Assembly: GCA_005776585.1 (NCBI GenBank)
Contig: SXOX01000045.1
Location: 1 to 53,424, forward strand
From: Pseudomonadota bacterium
Lineage (GTDB): Bacteria > Myxococcota_A > UBA9042 > GCA-2863065
Length of the DNA: 53,424 nt
Direction of reading: 5' to 3'
The translations under genes and the position numbers were made by a program. The notes below the pieces were generated by a model. The model was not told the origin of the DNA and searched no databases. It saw only the letters and a program-made list of their open reading frames with translations. Every line of letters begins with the position of its first letter. Positions within the stretch are counted from its first letter, which is position 1. This document shows positions 1 through 8,021 of the stretch, one piece after another.

Positions 1-1
1 C

Positions 2-389
2 TGGCGTCCCGTCTGGCGTCGCATCAGCGGATCCGCGTCGCGACGCTGGAACGGGACGAAACCGGGTCGTGACAGGCCGGAAAGCCGCAAGCTCGACGCG
101 AAGCCCCACTACAAGCAGGGTCGTGGCGGCAACCCCGCACTGCGGGGCCGCGTCCTCCGGCTCCTGCCCCCGGACGGTGGCGCCTCTGCCTGATAGCGTA
201 CAATGTGCTGTCGGCACTGAAAATGGTCGGGCTGCCCGTCGAGTCGACGACGCACGGCCGAAGCGCCTCAGTGATGGGATGTTCAACGTGGCCGCCCGCA
301 TCGCACGCGAGGCGCGCCGTCTGGTCGCTCACGTCACACAAATCGTCATTCAGCGCATCGATGCGCTGGCCACCCGCCGCCGCATCTGA
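2..389 (+). pseudogene. Decayed transposase C-terminus (IS1380/IS4-like), cut by window edge
   Basis: No single frame is intact, but pieces in different frames read like the C-terminal end of a DDE transposase. One frame gives LIAYNVLSALKMVGLP around 190-240, the hydrophobic AYN-L-LK helix seen near the end of such enzymes. A different frame then gives ARPKRL, FNVAARIAREARRL and RIDALATRRRI, ending at a stop at 387-389. A third frame is open from base 2 to 193 and rich in G/C third positions. At least one frameshift near 240-260 is needed to join the pieces. I recognise the family from the general pattern only, so IS1380 versus IS4 is uncertain. A 23-residue frame ending at 72 is the alternative reading of the first bases. 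Confidence 0.45.
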
Positions 390-772
390 ACGCTGGCCGT
401 CATTCCGCCGCCGAAGGCCATGTCCTGACCGCGACGGGCACCAGCCCAACGATACCGATCTCGAACCAAACCACGGCGACCATACGCCGAGTCCCACCGG
501 TGCGCGAAGTCCGAGCCCGTCGCTCGCGGGACGACCTCCGGACCCACCCCTCACATCTGCCGCCGATCCAACAGCGCGACAATCTATGTCCGACGTCCAT
601 CCTCCGCGGCTGGCCGAAGCCAGCAACAGGCAACGTCCTTGCCGCGGGATTGAGGCGTCCCAGGCCTACTTGACACCCTGAAGGCCGCCACGTAGCGTCA
701 TCAGCTCCGGCGAAGGGCGTCACTTCCGACGCACGGCGCCGTACTCAACCTTCGAACGACGGAGTTCCAGAC
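390..772. other. Intergenic stretch without a supported gene
   Basis: Open frames exist on both strands here, but their translations are Arg/Pro/Ser-rich shadows without domains, a credible start or a ribosome site. I see no tRNA, terminator or inverted terminal repeat. It probably includes the former flank of the transposase remnant to the left and the promoter region of the small secreted protein to the right. Confidence 0.5.
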
Positions 773-973
773 ATGAAGAATTCGATCTTCGCGGCAATGG
801 CCCTTTCCATGCTCATGTCCATCTCGGCATTTGCCGCCCCTGTCGACAAGTGCAACGAGGCCTGTGGCAAGAAGTTCAAGGCCTGCGTCAAGAAGGCCGG
901 CAAGGACGAGGCCAAGGGCAAGAAGTGCAAGGACACCCGCAAGGAGTGTCTCGCGGGCTGCAAGGCCGGCTGA
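773..973 (+). CDS. Small secreted Lys-rich protein with six symmetric cysteines
   Basis: This 66-residue protein has a signal peptide (residues 1-22, ending AFAA) and a mature chain of about 44 residues rich in Lys. Six cysteines at 27, 31, 38, 52, 59 and 63 are spaced C-x3-C-x6-C-x13-C-x6-C-x3-C, a mirror-symmetric pattern that would suit two antiparallel helices joined by disulfides. A CGGAG ribosome site lies about ten bases before the ATG. The function is unknown: a periplasmic or secreted helical-hairpin peptide, metal binding or an antimicrobial-like role are all possible. It stands alone, convergent with the lipoprotein lipase that ends 13 bases downstream. Confidence 0.7.
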   Translation: MKNSIFAAMALSMLMSISAFAAPVDKCNEACGKKFKACVKKAGKDEAKGKKCKDTRKECLAGCKAG

Positions 974-985
974 GCGTCCTCGTTC

Positions 986-2011
986 TCAGGGACCCGTTGG
1001 CGCCGTCCCGACCGGGATTCGCGCCACGGTCCATGCCACCACATCCGCAATCACGCGTTCGCGACCCGGCTCGTGCCAGAGGTCGTGCCACAGTCCGGCA
1101 GGCAACAGCAGCGCCTTGTCCTTCGAGGCCGCGAGCCGCTTGAAGGCCATCGAGCCCTCCGGGTCGGTCAGTGTGTCCGCGTCGCCGTGGACGATGAGCA
1201 ACGGTGCCATAAACCGTCGCCCCCCCTCCCACGCCGCCGCGATTCCCTTCGCCAGCTCAGCCACGGTGCTCGCCGGACCGCCGCCTTGATGAATGAGCGG
1301 GTCGGCGTCCATCGCCTTGACGACCGCCGGGTCCTGGCAAAAGTCCGCGTTGGCCGGGTTGAGTGCCGGCGCCGACGGCAGCAGGATGCCGGCTAGTGCG
1401 CCGACCCCCATCGTGATGGGCCAGACCGACAGCCGCAGCGCCGGCGCGCTCAAGACGACGCCCGCGACGTCGCTCGCGTGGCCGTGTCGCTCTGCCCACA
1501 GCGTCGCGATGACGCCGCCCATGCTGTGCCCGAAGACGAAGATGGGCCGACCCGGCTCGCGTCCCCGGACGAGCTCCACGAAGCGCGTGAGATCGGCCAC
1601 ATAGTCGTCAAACTCCTCGACCGCGACGCGACGTCCCGCGGAGCGCCCGTGGCCTCGCAGGTCGAACGCGTAGACCGCAACGCCACTGCCGACGAGCGCT
1701 GTGGCGAGCGCCTCGTAGCGGCTCGAGTGGTCCTTGAGGCCGTGCATCAGCACGAACGCCGCCTTGGAAGCCGCTTCCGGCCGCCAGCTCTGCTCGAAGA
1801 GCGCCGTACCGCGCTCGCCCACGAACGAGCCGACCGTGTGCCGCACCGCGGCCGAGGTCGTGACGGTCTCCGGCATGCGCAGGTCGTACTGCACGCCGCA
1901 GCCGCTCAGCAGCACCAGCACCGCCGCGAGCGCGTTGGGCCAGACGACCCGGTGTGCTAGGGTCGCGAGTCGATGGTCAGGACACGAACGGCAGGTCAGC
2001 GCATGAGTCAT
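986..2011 (-). CDS. Lipoprotein alpha/beta hydrolase, monoacylglycerol-lipase-like
   Basis: This 341-residue protein begins with a lipoprotein signal ending in LLSGC, so it should be lipid-anchored. The body is a serine alpha/beta hydrolase of the monoglyceride lipase/lysophospholipase group (Hydrolase_4). It shows the oxyanion loop HGLKDHSSRY, the FDLRGHGRS signature, the nucleophile elbow GHSMGG, the acid in HGDADTLTD and the catalytic His in LWHDLWHEP. Length is normal for the family plus a lipoprotein leader. The ATG at 2011 is chosen because a promoter-like pair (TTGCCA, 17 nt, CAGAAT) ends 8 nt upstream. That start overlaps the 5' end of the plus-strand gene beginning at 1973. Likely substrates are monoacylglycerols or lysophospholipids; specificity is inference. 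Confidence 0.85.
   Translation of the reverse strand: MTHALTCRSCPDHRLATLAHRVVWPNALAAVLVLLSGCGVQYDLRMPETVTTSAAVRHTVGSFVGERGTALFEQSWRPEAASKAAFVLMHGLKDHSSRYEALATALVGSGVAVYAFDLRGHGRSAGRRVAVEEFDDYVADLTRFVELVRGREPGRPIFVFGHSMGGVIATLWAERHGHASDVAGVVLSAPALRLSVWPITMGVGALAGILLPSAPALNPANADFCQDPAVVKAMDADPLIHQGGGPASTVAELAKGIAAAWEGGRRFMAPLLIVHGDADTLTDPEGSMAFKRLAASKDKALLLPAGLWHDLWHEPGRERVIADVVAWTVARIPVGTAPTGP
1935..1963 (+). promoter_or_regulatory. Leaderless-type promoter of the barrel/RimB/RimK operon
   Basis: TTGGGC (1935-1940), a 17-nt spacer and TAGGGT (1958-1963) precede the ATG at 1973 by nine bases. It lies inside the signal-peptide codons of the minus-strand lipase gene. Recognised by eye only. Confidence 0.4.
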
Positions 2012-2656
2012 GGTGTCGCATTCTGGGTCGCCTGCGCGGCCTTGGCAATCGCCGGCGGCGCCACAGCTGCCGGCCCGTCGATGACCGCCTCGGTCGGGCT
2101 GCGGTACGACCACGCCGTCCAGGCCGGTGGCCACGGCGACCTGGGCTACGTCATGGACGCCGAGATCGCCGCCCGACTCTTCGTCTTTCGCCCCGTGAGC
2201 TACTGCGGCGGCGTGGACCTCAGCCTCGGCGGCGGCACGGGCCGCTTCGACTATCGCGTGGACCTCTTCGCGGCCGGAATCGGCGGCGTCTTCTCGGGCG
2301 GTCACGTGCTTCGCCTCTGCGCCGGAGCGGGGATCGCGGGCACCACCGACGCGGCCGTCGTTGCGCGCCGTGTCCCGATCGAGGCGGGCGCCGATGTCCA
2401 AGCCGGCCCGGTGCGCCTCGCCATCGCGTGGACCATGGCATGGGCCTTCGGCGATGGCGTCCGTCCCCAGGGCACCTCCATCCCGGGCATCGACGAGTTC
2501 TCCGCGCGCCTCACGCTGGGCTTCGGCAAGGCCGCCACGTACTGGCCCGGCTCGCACGCCGGCTGGACGGTCTACCTGGGGGCGAGCTACCGCGAGGTGC
2601 TCGGCGCGCGGTTTGCCGGTGCCGTCGTCGGGCTCGGCTTCCACGGCGTCGAGTGA
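1973..2656 (+). CDS. Secreted protein, probable small outer-membrane barrel
   Basis: This 227-residue protein has an N-terminal signal peptide ending near GGATAAG. The mature part alternates short hydrophobic strands with Gly-rich turns (SLGGGTG, GAGIAG, LTLGFGK, VVGLGFHG), which suggests an eight-to-ten-strand barrel of the outer-membrane-protein-beta-barrel type. Two cysteines lie in the mature chain. An ATG at 2003 would also give a signal peptide, but the promoter spacing favours 1973. The last bases overlap the GTG start of the zinc-protease gene (GTGA), so the two are probably translationally coupled. I do not recognise a specific family; the barrel call is inference from strand pattern. 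Confidence 0.65.
   Translation: MVRTRTAGQRMSHGVAFWVACAALAIAGGATAAGPSMTASVGLRYDHAVQAGGHGDLGYVMDAEIAARLFVFRPVSYCGGVDLSLGGGTGRFDYRVDLFAAGIGGVFSGGHVLRLCAGAGIAGTTDAAVVARRVPIEAGADVQAGPVRLAIAWTMAWAFGDGVRPQGTSIPGIDEFSARLTLGFGKAATYWPGSHAGWTVYLGASYREVLGARFAGAVVGLGFHGVE
2020..2048 (-). promoter_or_regulatory. Leaderless-type promoter of the lipoprotein lipase
   Basis: On the minus strand, TTGCCA (2048-2043), a 17-nt spacer and CAGAAT (2025-2020) precede the ATG at 2011 by eight bases. It lies within the coding sequence of the divergent plus-strand gene. Confidence 0.4.
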
Positions 2657-3150
2657 GCGCGATTCGACCGCCGCGTCGCCCGCTGCCGGTCATCGGCTGG
2701 CGGGAGTGGGTGAGCCTGCCCGACCTCGGCATTGCGTGGATCCACGCCAAAGTCGACACCGGAGCGCGCTCCTCGGCCATCCACGCCTTCGACGTCGAGC
2801 CCTTCGACGCTCCTGACGGCCGCCGCCTCGTGCGCTTCAAGGTCCATCCCATCCAGCGGACGACGCGCGAGACCGTCGAAGTTGTCGCCGAGGTGAAAGA
2901 CGAGCGCTGGGTCAAATCCACGAGCGGACATCGCGACTGCCGCATCGTCGTCGAGGCGCACGTCGCCCTCGGCGGCGACCAGTGGCCCATCGAGCTCACC
3001 TTGGCGCGGCGCGACGTCATGGGCTTTCGCATGTTGCTCGGTCGTCAGGCGATCCGCGGCCGATTCTTCGTCAATCCCGGCCGCTCCCATCGGTCCGGTC
3101 TGCCCGAGGGCCAGCGTCGCGCGTCGAAGCGCCCGCGCCCGACTCCCTGA
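2653..3150 (+). CDS. RimK-associated ATP-dependent zinc protease family protein (RimB-like)
   Basis: This 165-residue cytoplasmic protein has the retropepsin-like fold of PF05618. It opens with LPVIGWREWVSLPDLGI and carries the VDTGARSSAIHA motif, in which the Asp-Thr-Gly is the presumed active-site triad, and ends its core with LGRQAIRGRFFVNP. In other bacteria this family sits beside rimK and is called RimB; it is thought to act with RimK on poly-glutamylated ribosomal protein S6. Here it uses a GTG start overlapping the previous stop by four bases and is followed six bases later by rimK, so the partnership is conserved. The C-terminal tail after VNP is basic and low complexity. Confidence 0.9.
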   Translation: MSAIRPPRRPLPVIGWREWVSLPDLGIAWIHAKVDTGARSSAIHAFDVEPFDAPDGRRLVRFKVHPIQRTTRETVEVVAEVKDERWVKSTSGHRDCRIVVEAHVALGGDQWPIELTLARRDVMGFRMLLGRQAIRGRFFVNPGRSHRSGLPEGQRRASKRPRPTP

Positions 3151-3156
3151 GGTAGC

Positions 3157-4059
3157 ATGCGCATTGGAATCCTCTCACGCGACAAGACGCTGTACTCGAC
3201 GCGCCGCCTCCGAGAAGCAGGCGAGGCGCGAGGCCATCAGGTCCGCATCATCGACTACCTGCGCTGTACGATGAACATAACAACCAACGACCCTCACGTC
3301 GTCCATCGCGGCCAGGCGCTCGACTTCGACGCCATCATCCCGCGCGTCGGCGCGAGCCACACGTTCTATGGCACCGCCGTCGTGCGGCAGTTCGAGATGA
3401 TGGGCACGTTTCCGTGCAACGAGTCCGTCGCCATCTCGCGTGCGCGGGACAAGTTGCGGTCGATGCAGCTGCTCGCGCGTGCGGGCATCGGCCTCCCCGT
3501 CACCGGCTGCTCGCACTCGACCAAGGACATCGACGGCCTCGTCGAGACCGTGGGCGGCGCCCCGCTCGTCGTCAAGCTCATCGAAGGCACGCAGGGCGTG
3601 GGCGTCGTCCTCTGCGAGACGCGCCAGGCGGCCGAGTCGGTCATCGCGGCCTTTCGAGAGCTCGATGCGCACATGATCGTCCAGGAGTTCATTCGCGAAG
3701 CCAACGGCGCCGACCTGCGCGCGCTGGTGGTCGGAGGCGAGGTCGTCGCCTCGATGCGCCGGCAGGCGAAGGAGGGCGAGTTCCGCTCGACCCTGCACCG
3801 CGGCGGGACGGCGGAGCCCATCACTCTGACGACCGCCGAGCGCGAGACGGCCGTGCGCGCGGCCAAGACGCTGGGCCTCAACGTCGCGGGCGTGGACCTG
3901 CTCCGCTCTGCGCGGGGCCCGCTCGTGCTCGAGGTCAACAGCTCGCCGGGCCTGGAGGGCATCGAGCTCGCCACGGGCGTGGACGTCGCGGGCGCCATCA
4001 TCGCGTTCGTCGAGCGCAACGCCGAGCGCGGCAAGACGCAGACGCAGGGCGTGGGCTGA
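3157..4059 (+). CDS. rimK: RimK, ribosomal protein S6--L-glutamate ligase (ATP-grasp)
   Basis: At 300 residues this matches the length of E. coli RimK. The N-terminal domain starts [18 protein letters not shown] and includes IIPRVGAS and [15 protein letters not shown]. The ATP-grasp part has the ATP-binding loop [10 protein letters not shown], the QEFI hinge and the Mg-binding end [13 protein letters not shown]. The enzyme adds glutamate residues to the C-terminus of ribosomal protein S6 using ATP. A GAGG ribosome site lies about five bases before the ATG. It is the last gene of the operon with the zinc protease and the barrel-like protein. Paralogous ATP-grasp ligases exist, so substrate identity rests on similarity and on the neighbouring RimB-like gene. 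Confidence 0.9.
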   Translation: MRIGILSRDKTLYSTRRLREAGEARGHQVRIIDYLRCTMNITTNDPHVVHRGQALDFDAIIPRVGASHTFYGTAVVRQFEMMGTFPCNESVAISRARDKLRSMQLLARAGIGLPVTGCSHSTKDIDGLVETVGGAPLVVKLIEGTQGVGVVLCETRQAAESVIAAFRELDAHMIVQEFIREANGADLRALVVGGEVVASMRRQAKEGEFRSTLHRGGTAEPITLTTAERETAVRAAKTLGLNVAGVDLLRSARGPLVLEVNSSPGLEGIELATGVDVAGAIIAFVERNAERGKTQTQGVG

Positions 4060-4062
4060 CCG

Positions 4063-5982
4063 CTACTTCCGCTCTCCGACGAACGTCGCCTTGGGCAGGA
4101 ACGGCTCGCCCGAGAAGTCGAAGCTCGCGTCCCACGCGCAGGGCTCCGTCTTCATGCCGAAGGCGTCGACCTTGCGGTCATCATCGACGAGCCGGGCAGG
4201 GCACCCCGGCGCCGCGGTTCCAATGACCAGCTCGCCGGTCAGCTCCGTGAGCTTGCCCCGGATCCACGAGGCGGCGGCCGGGATCGCCAGCTCGCAGGCC
4301 GGCTCGGCGACCAAGAGCACATACGCGGGCACGCTGTTCTGGATCTTGCTCTCGAAGTACGCACAGCAGTCGTTGTACTTCAAACAGTATTTGTCGCCAA
4401 AGAGCGTCGCGATGATCTTCTCGAACGAGTCGATGGTCGGCAGCTGCTCCACCGGGTCATTGAACAAGAGCGGTAGGACGCGCTTCTCGATGAGGAAGTC
4501 CAGGAGCGTGCCGTAGCGAAAGCCGGAGACCGGGTGCTGGGCGATGGCCAACCGATCCTCGGCGTCCACGCCCGCATCCAGCGTGGCCTCGAGCGACGCG
4601 CCGAAGACGTCGCCGAGCTTGACGACCTGAAAGCCGCACGTGTCGTCGTCGGGCGCGCAGGACTGCCCGAATTTCCAGGGAAAACGCAGCGTGTCCCACT
4701 TCTCGTTGGCCGTCCCGGGCGCAAACTTCGCCAACGTGCCGTCGACGGCACCCGGCTCACTCGACAGCGAGAGCGTCGATTGAAAGCGGAGATTGGAGAG
4801 GAGCCCCGAGATGGTCTTGCCGACGTCGATCGTGCCAGACCCGAGCGTGGCGCCGACGAGCGCATAGAAGGCGCTGTCCGCCGCACTCGCGACGGCGATC
4901 CCCGTGGACGTGAGCTGCCCGCCCGAGACCAGGAACGGACACACCGTGCTCAGCACGCCGCTTGCGTTCTTGCACGCCGCGAGCACGGCCGTCTGACCCG
5001 GCTCCGCGAACAGATCGATGAGGAGCTTTACCCCGTCACCCGCAGTGCCCGAGAGCCCCGAGTGGAGGTCCATCGTGGTCTCGAGGAGGTAGTCGCCTTC
5101 GTACTGCCACGGGAGATCGGCGGCGGTCACGGTGACCTCGGTCGTCTGACCTTTGACGATCTCGACGCCCGCCTTGCAGCCGTGCGCGAGCGGCGCCTTC
5201 CCGTCGGGAGGTGCCACGATCTGAACGACGAAGCGCGCGGTGCCACCCTCCGGCACGGGCAGCGTGGCGATGGTCGCCGTCTGGCCCAGCGCTGCGGGCC
5301 CCGCGCTCGCCACGGGAGCCGCCTTCGGGCCCAGCGCGTCGGGGTGCAGGTCGGAGCACAGGGGCTTCCCGCCCTCCTCGAGATAGGCACGGACGGTGAA
5401 GGCCGTGACGTTCGCCTTGCCCTGATACTTGGGCGTCACGACGAGCGCTGGCTTCTTGGCGACCTGAGGCTCGAGCCGAAGCGATACGGCGCCTGCGTCC
5501 GGATCGTCGGCCACGCTTGCGGTAATGGACGCGGGCGTGTCGGCGTCCGTGCCGACCGTCACGCTGACGGTGGCCTTGCCTTCTGGGCCCGTGGGGACGC
5601 TCCCGGCCGACAGCTTCATGCCCGCGTGGCTCGAGGTGAACGACACGAGCGCATCCGCGATGGGGGCCCCATTGGAGGTCCCGTCCGGCCGCGCGTATTT
5701 CACGGTGAACGTCACGATGGCGCCCTGCGCGACTGCGGCGAGGCACGCCGGGTTGCACGCCATGCCCGGGCCCGGCACTGCGGTGAGCTGGTTACTGCCG
5801 GGCTTTCCGACCTCCGGTTGCGCGACGGTCCCCGTGTCCGCAGGCGCAGGGCCCGGGTCGAGCGCCGTGGCGTCTGAGGCGTCCGTGGACTTGGCCACCG
5901 ACTTGAGCGAGCCGCCGCCGCTCGTGGAGCACGCCAGGAGGAGCAAACCCAGTGGAGCCCAATGCGAGAGGGTCGAGCGCAT
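4063..5982 (-). CDS. Lipoprotein with bacterial Ig-like domain
   Basis: This 639-residue predicted lipoprotein has a signal ending LLLLAC at about residue 18, followed by a Ser/Thr/Asp/Pro linker. Residues from about 75 to 150 resemble a Big_1-type Ig-like domain (GAIVTFTVKY, ADALVSFTSS, GKATVSVTVG). The remaining 450 residues are not recognised; paired cysteines such as NDCCAYFES suggest disulfides. An ATGATG at 5994 would extend the protein, but those bases form a TATGAT -10 element seven bases before the ATG at 5982, so 5982 is preferred. It is convergent with rimK (three bases between stops) and divergent from deoC. No enzymatic motif is visible; a surface or cell-envelope role is inferred. 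Confidence 0.8.
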   Translation of the reverse strand: MRSTLSHWAPLGLLLLACSTSGGGSLKSVAKSTDASDATALDPGPAPADTGTVAQPEVGKPGSNQLTAVPGPGMACNPACLAAVAQGAIVTFTVKYARPDGTSNGAPIADALVSFTSSHAGMKLSAGSVPTGPEGKATVSVTVGTDADTPASITASVADDPDAGAVSLRLEPQVAKKPALVVTPKYQGKANVTAFTVRAYLEEGGKPLCSDLHPDALGPKAAPVASAGPAALGQTATIATLPVPEGGTARFVVQIVAPPDGKAPLAHGCKAGVEIVKGQTTEVTVTAADLPWQYEGDYLLETTMDLHSGLSGTAGDGVKLLIDLFAEPGQTAVLAACKNASGVLSTVCPFLVSGGQLTSTGIAVASAADSAFYALVGATLGSGTIDVGKTISGLLSNLRFQSTLSLSSEPGAVDGTLAKFAPGTANEKWDTLRFPWKFGQSCAPDDDTCGFQVVKLGDVFGASLEATLDAGVDAEDRLAIAQHPVSGFRYGTLLDFLIEKRVLPLLFNDPVEQLPTIDSFEKIIATLFGDKYCLKYNDCCAYFESKIQNSVPAYVLLVAEPACELAIPAAASWIRGKLTELTGELVIGTAAPGCPARLVDDDRKVDAFGMKTEPCAWDASFDFSGEPFLPKATFVGERK

Positions 5983-5989
5983 GAGCGGC

Positions 5990-5995
5990 ATCATA
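5990..5995 (-). promoter_or_regulatory. -10 element TATGAT of the Ig-like lipoprotein
   Basis: TATGAT on the minus strand, seven bases before the ATG at 5982. No convincing -35 is visible at 15-18 nt. It contains the upstream in-frame ATGs, which argues against using them as starts. Confidence 0.4.
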
Positions 5996-6005
5996 CGCAG
6001 CCACG

Positions 6006-6034
6006 TTGACCTTCGCGACCTCGCGATCCAAACT
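6006..6034 (+). promoter_or_regulatory. Leaderless-type promoter of deoC
   Basis: TTGACC (6006-6011), a 17-nt spacer and CAAACT (6029-6034); the ATG at 6043 follows after eight bases. No ribosome-binding site is seen. The -35 match is five of six. Confidence 0.45.
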
Positions 6035-6042
6035 CAGCGCCC

Positions 6043-7005
6043 ATGAACGACCGTGACCTCGATCGTCTCGCTGAAGTCGTCGCTGCCCGCGTCCGGGAGC
6101 GCCTCTCCGGCGCCGCCGCGCATTCGGCCGTCGCCGCGACCGGAACCGACGTACGCAAGCCCTGCCACGCCAACAAGGCCGAGTGCACGGGCTGCGGCTG
6201 GTCGGTGCGCCGGCGGCAGAAGGACGTCGAGACCATCGTCGCGCTCGGCGCTTCGCGCATCGGCGCAGCACCCAACGTCGCCGAGACCGGCGGTGTCCCG
6301 ACCGACCTGGCGCGCTACATCGACCACACGCTGCTCAAGGCCGACGCCTCGCGCGACGAGCTCAAGAAGCTCTGCGACGAGGCCAAGAAGTACAGCTTTG
6401 CGACTGTTTGCGTCAATCCGGCCAACGTCCGCTTTTGCGCGAGCCAGCTCGGCGGTACGCCCGTCAAGGTGTGCACCGTGGTCGGCTTTCCGCTCGGCGC
6501 GTCCACGGGCTCGTCCAAGGCCTTCGAGACGCGGGAGGCCATTCGCAACGGCGCCGGCGAGATCGACATGGTCATCAACATCGGCGCGATGAAGAGCCGC
6601 GACTACGCGACGGTGCTCGACGACATCGTGCAGGTCGTCGGTGCGGCGGGCTCGACGCCGGTCAAGGTCATCCTGGAGACCTCCTCGCTCACCCAGCAGG
6701 AGAAGGTCATCGGGTGCGCGCTGTCCAAGACCGCTGGCGCGGCGTTCGTCAAGACGAGCACGGGCTTTGGCTCGGGCGGGGCGACCGCCGAGGACGTCGC
6801 GCTCATGAAGGCGGTCGTGGGTCCCGAGGTCGAGGTCAAGGCCTCCGGCGGTGTTCGCACCACCGACGACGCGGTCAAGATGATCGAGGCCGGCGCCACG
6901 CGTATCGGCGCCTCGGCGTCGGTCGCGATCGTGCTCGGCACCGCGGGCCAGTCCAAGGACAAGAAGGGCGCCACGGTCGTCCCGATTCGCAAGTCGATGT
7001 ATTAG
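6043..7005 (+). CDS. deoC: Deoxyribose-phosphate aldolase with cysteine-bearing N-terminal extension
   Basis: The C-terminal 230 residues of this 320-residue protein are a complete class I DeoC aldolase, which splits 2-deoxy-D-ribose 5-phosphate into glyceraldehyde 3-phosphate and acetaldehyde in deoxynucleoside catabolism. Visible motifs are [49 protein letters not shown], the Schiff-base lysine in FVKTSTGFG, and VKASGGVRT. The first 85 or so residues are extra relative to the usual 220-260-residue enzyme and contain [13 protein letters not shown], a C-x7-C-x2-C cluster. The start is supported by the promoter eight bases upstream. The extension could bind metal or an iron-sulfur cluster or mediate partnering; this is inference. 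Confidence 0.92.
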   Translation: MNDRDLDRLAEVVAARVRERLSGAAAHSAVAATGTDVRKPCHANKAECTGCGWSVRRRQKDVETIVALGASRIGAAPNVAETGGVPTDLARYIDHTLLKADASRDELKKLCDEAKKYSFATVCVNPANVRFCASQLGGTPVKVCTVVGFPLGASTGSSKAFETREAIRNGAGEIDMVINIGAMKSRDYATVLDDIVQVVGAAGSTPVKVILETSSLTQQEKVIGCALSKTAGAAFVKTSTGFGSGGATAEDVALMKAVVGPEVEVKASGGVRTTDDAVKMIEAGATRIGASASVAIVLGTAGQSKDKKGATVVPIRKSMY

Positions 7006-7014
7006 CCCCGATCC

Positions 7015-7043
7015 TTGAACGGCCGCGCGCGCGCACGCATACT
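7015..7043 (+). promoter_or_regulatory. Promoter of the lipoprotein-ferredoxin pair
   Basis: TTGAAC (7015-7020), 17 nt, CATACT (7038-7043). Here a leader of about 40 nt with a GGGAGG ribosome site precedes the ATG at 7092, unlike the leaderless pattern elsewhere. Confidence 0.4.
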
Positions 7044-7091
7044 TCGCGCCACGGCGCGCCTTCGGGCCGTGTGCGTGGGAGGTCCTCGTTC

Positions 7092-8021
7092 ATGACTGTT
7101 CGCATCGGCCTCGTGGCCTGTGTCCTCTGGATCGGCGTGGCGTGCACGCAGCCGGTCATTTATCCGAACAACACGACCAAGGCCTGCACGCCGGGTGACA
7201 CCGAGCAGTGCCTGTGCACCAACGGGCAGAGCGGCGTCCACGTCTGCGCCGATGACGGCGCGCGCTGGGAGAAGTGCATCTGCGGTGTCGGAGGCAACGA
7301 CGCGAGCGGCGCGACGGACACGGGCTCCACGCCCGACGTGAGCGCTCCGGCCGACACCGGCCCAGGGGATGTGGGCTGCACCATCAACTTCGGCAAGACG
7401 TGCGTCGGCAACGAGCTCTACTGGGTCGATAGCTGCGGCACCAAGGGTCAGCTCTACCTCACGTGCAAGACCGGGGAGTCGTGCGTCGGCGGCGAGTGCA
7501 AGGTCGGCTGCCAGGCCAAGGCCAAGCAGGGCTGTGTGAACAACAACATCTACTGGTTCGACTCGTGCGGCGCCAAGGGGAGCATCGCGCAGACGTGCCA
7601 GAGCGAGGAGTTCTGCAAGGAGGACACGAAGGCCTACTGCGTCAAGGCGTTCTTGAGCGGCATCTGGATGACGACGGCCGACCCGTCCTCCAAGACGCTC
7701 GGCGGGATCTTCCCCGCCACGTTCCAGCCCACGGCCTACGAGTTCAAGTTCGACGGCACGAACGTCACCGTCACCGACAAGACGGCCACGGACCCGTACT
7801 CGCTCACCGGGACGATCGACTGGTCAATCAAGACCGTGAAGGCGACCGGGACCTACAGCTCGCCGACGGGGACCTCGAGCAAGTACTCCATGAGCGTGCA
7901 GTTCCTCTCGCTCGAGTCCTATGCCGGGACGTTGATCGAGGACGTCACGGCCGATTTGGGCGGCGGGCCGCAGTCGCTCGGTAGCGTGGTCTGGAACATC
8001 ACCGGCAAGAAGCAGCAGTGA
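7092..8021 (+). CDS. Cysteine-rich lipoprotein with two repeated modules
   Basis: This 309-residue lipoprotein has a signal ending WIGVAC. After a Cys-rich segment (CTPGDTEQCLCTNGQSG) and an acidic Ser/Thr/Pro linker there are two similar modules: GKTCVGNELYWVDSCGTKG and KQGCVNNNIYWFDSCGAKG, each followed by a TCK/TCQ-type cysteine stretch. Residues from about 200 onward (SGIWMTTADPSS to the end) look like a beta-sandwich without known motifs. A GGGAGG ribosome site is ten bases before the ATG. Its stop overlaps the GTG start of the ferredoxin gene, so the two are probably cotranslated. Function unknown; an anchored extracellular protein is the best guess. Confidence 0.8.
   Translation: MTVRIGLVACVLWIGVACTQPVIYPNNTTKACTPGDTEQCLCTNGQSGVHVCADDGARWEKCICGVGGNDASGATDTGSTPDVSAPADTGPGDVGCTINFGKTCVGNELYWVDSCGTKGQLYLTCKTGESCVGGECKVGCQAKAKQGCVNNNIYWFDSCGAKGSIAQTCQSEEFCKEDTKAYCVKAFLSGIWMTTADPSSKTLGGIFPATFQPTAYEFKFDGTNVTVTDKTATDPYSLTGTIDWSIKTVKATGTYSSPTGTSSKYSMSVQFLSLESYAGTLIEDVTADLGGGPQSLGSVVWNITGKKQQ

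Noticed and set aside
24..626. A 200-residue minus-strand open frame over the left end
   Set aside because: Composition is Arg/Gly/Ser without domains, and it runs across the transposase-like fragments on the other strand; it is a shadow of decayed sequence.
3157..4059. Reading the ATP-grasp genes rimK and gshB as a peptide-ligase biosynthetic pair
   Set aside because: They are 45 kb apart and each matches its housekeeping family in length and motifs.
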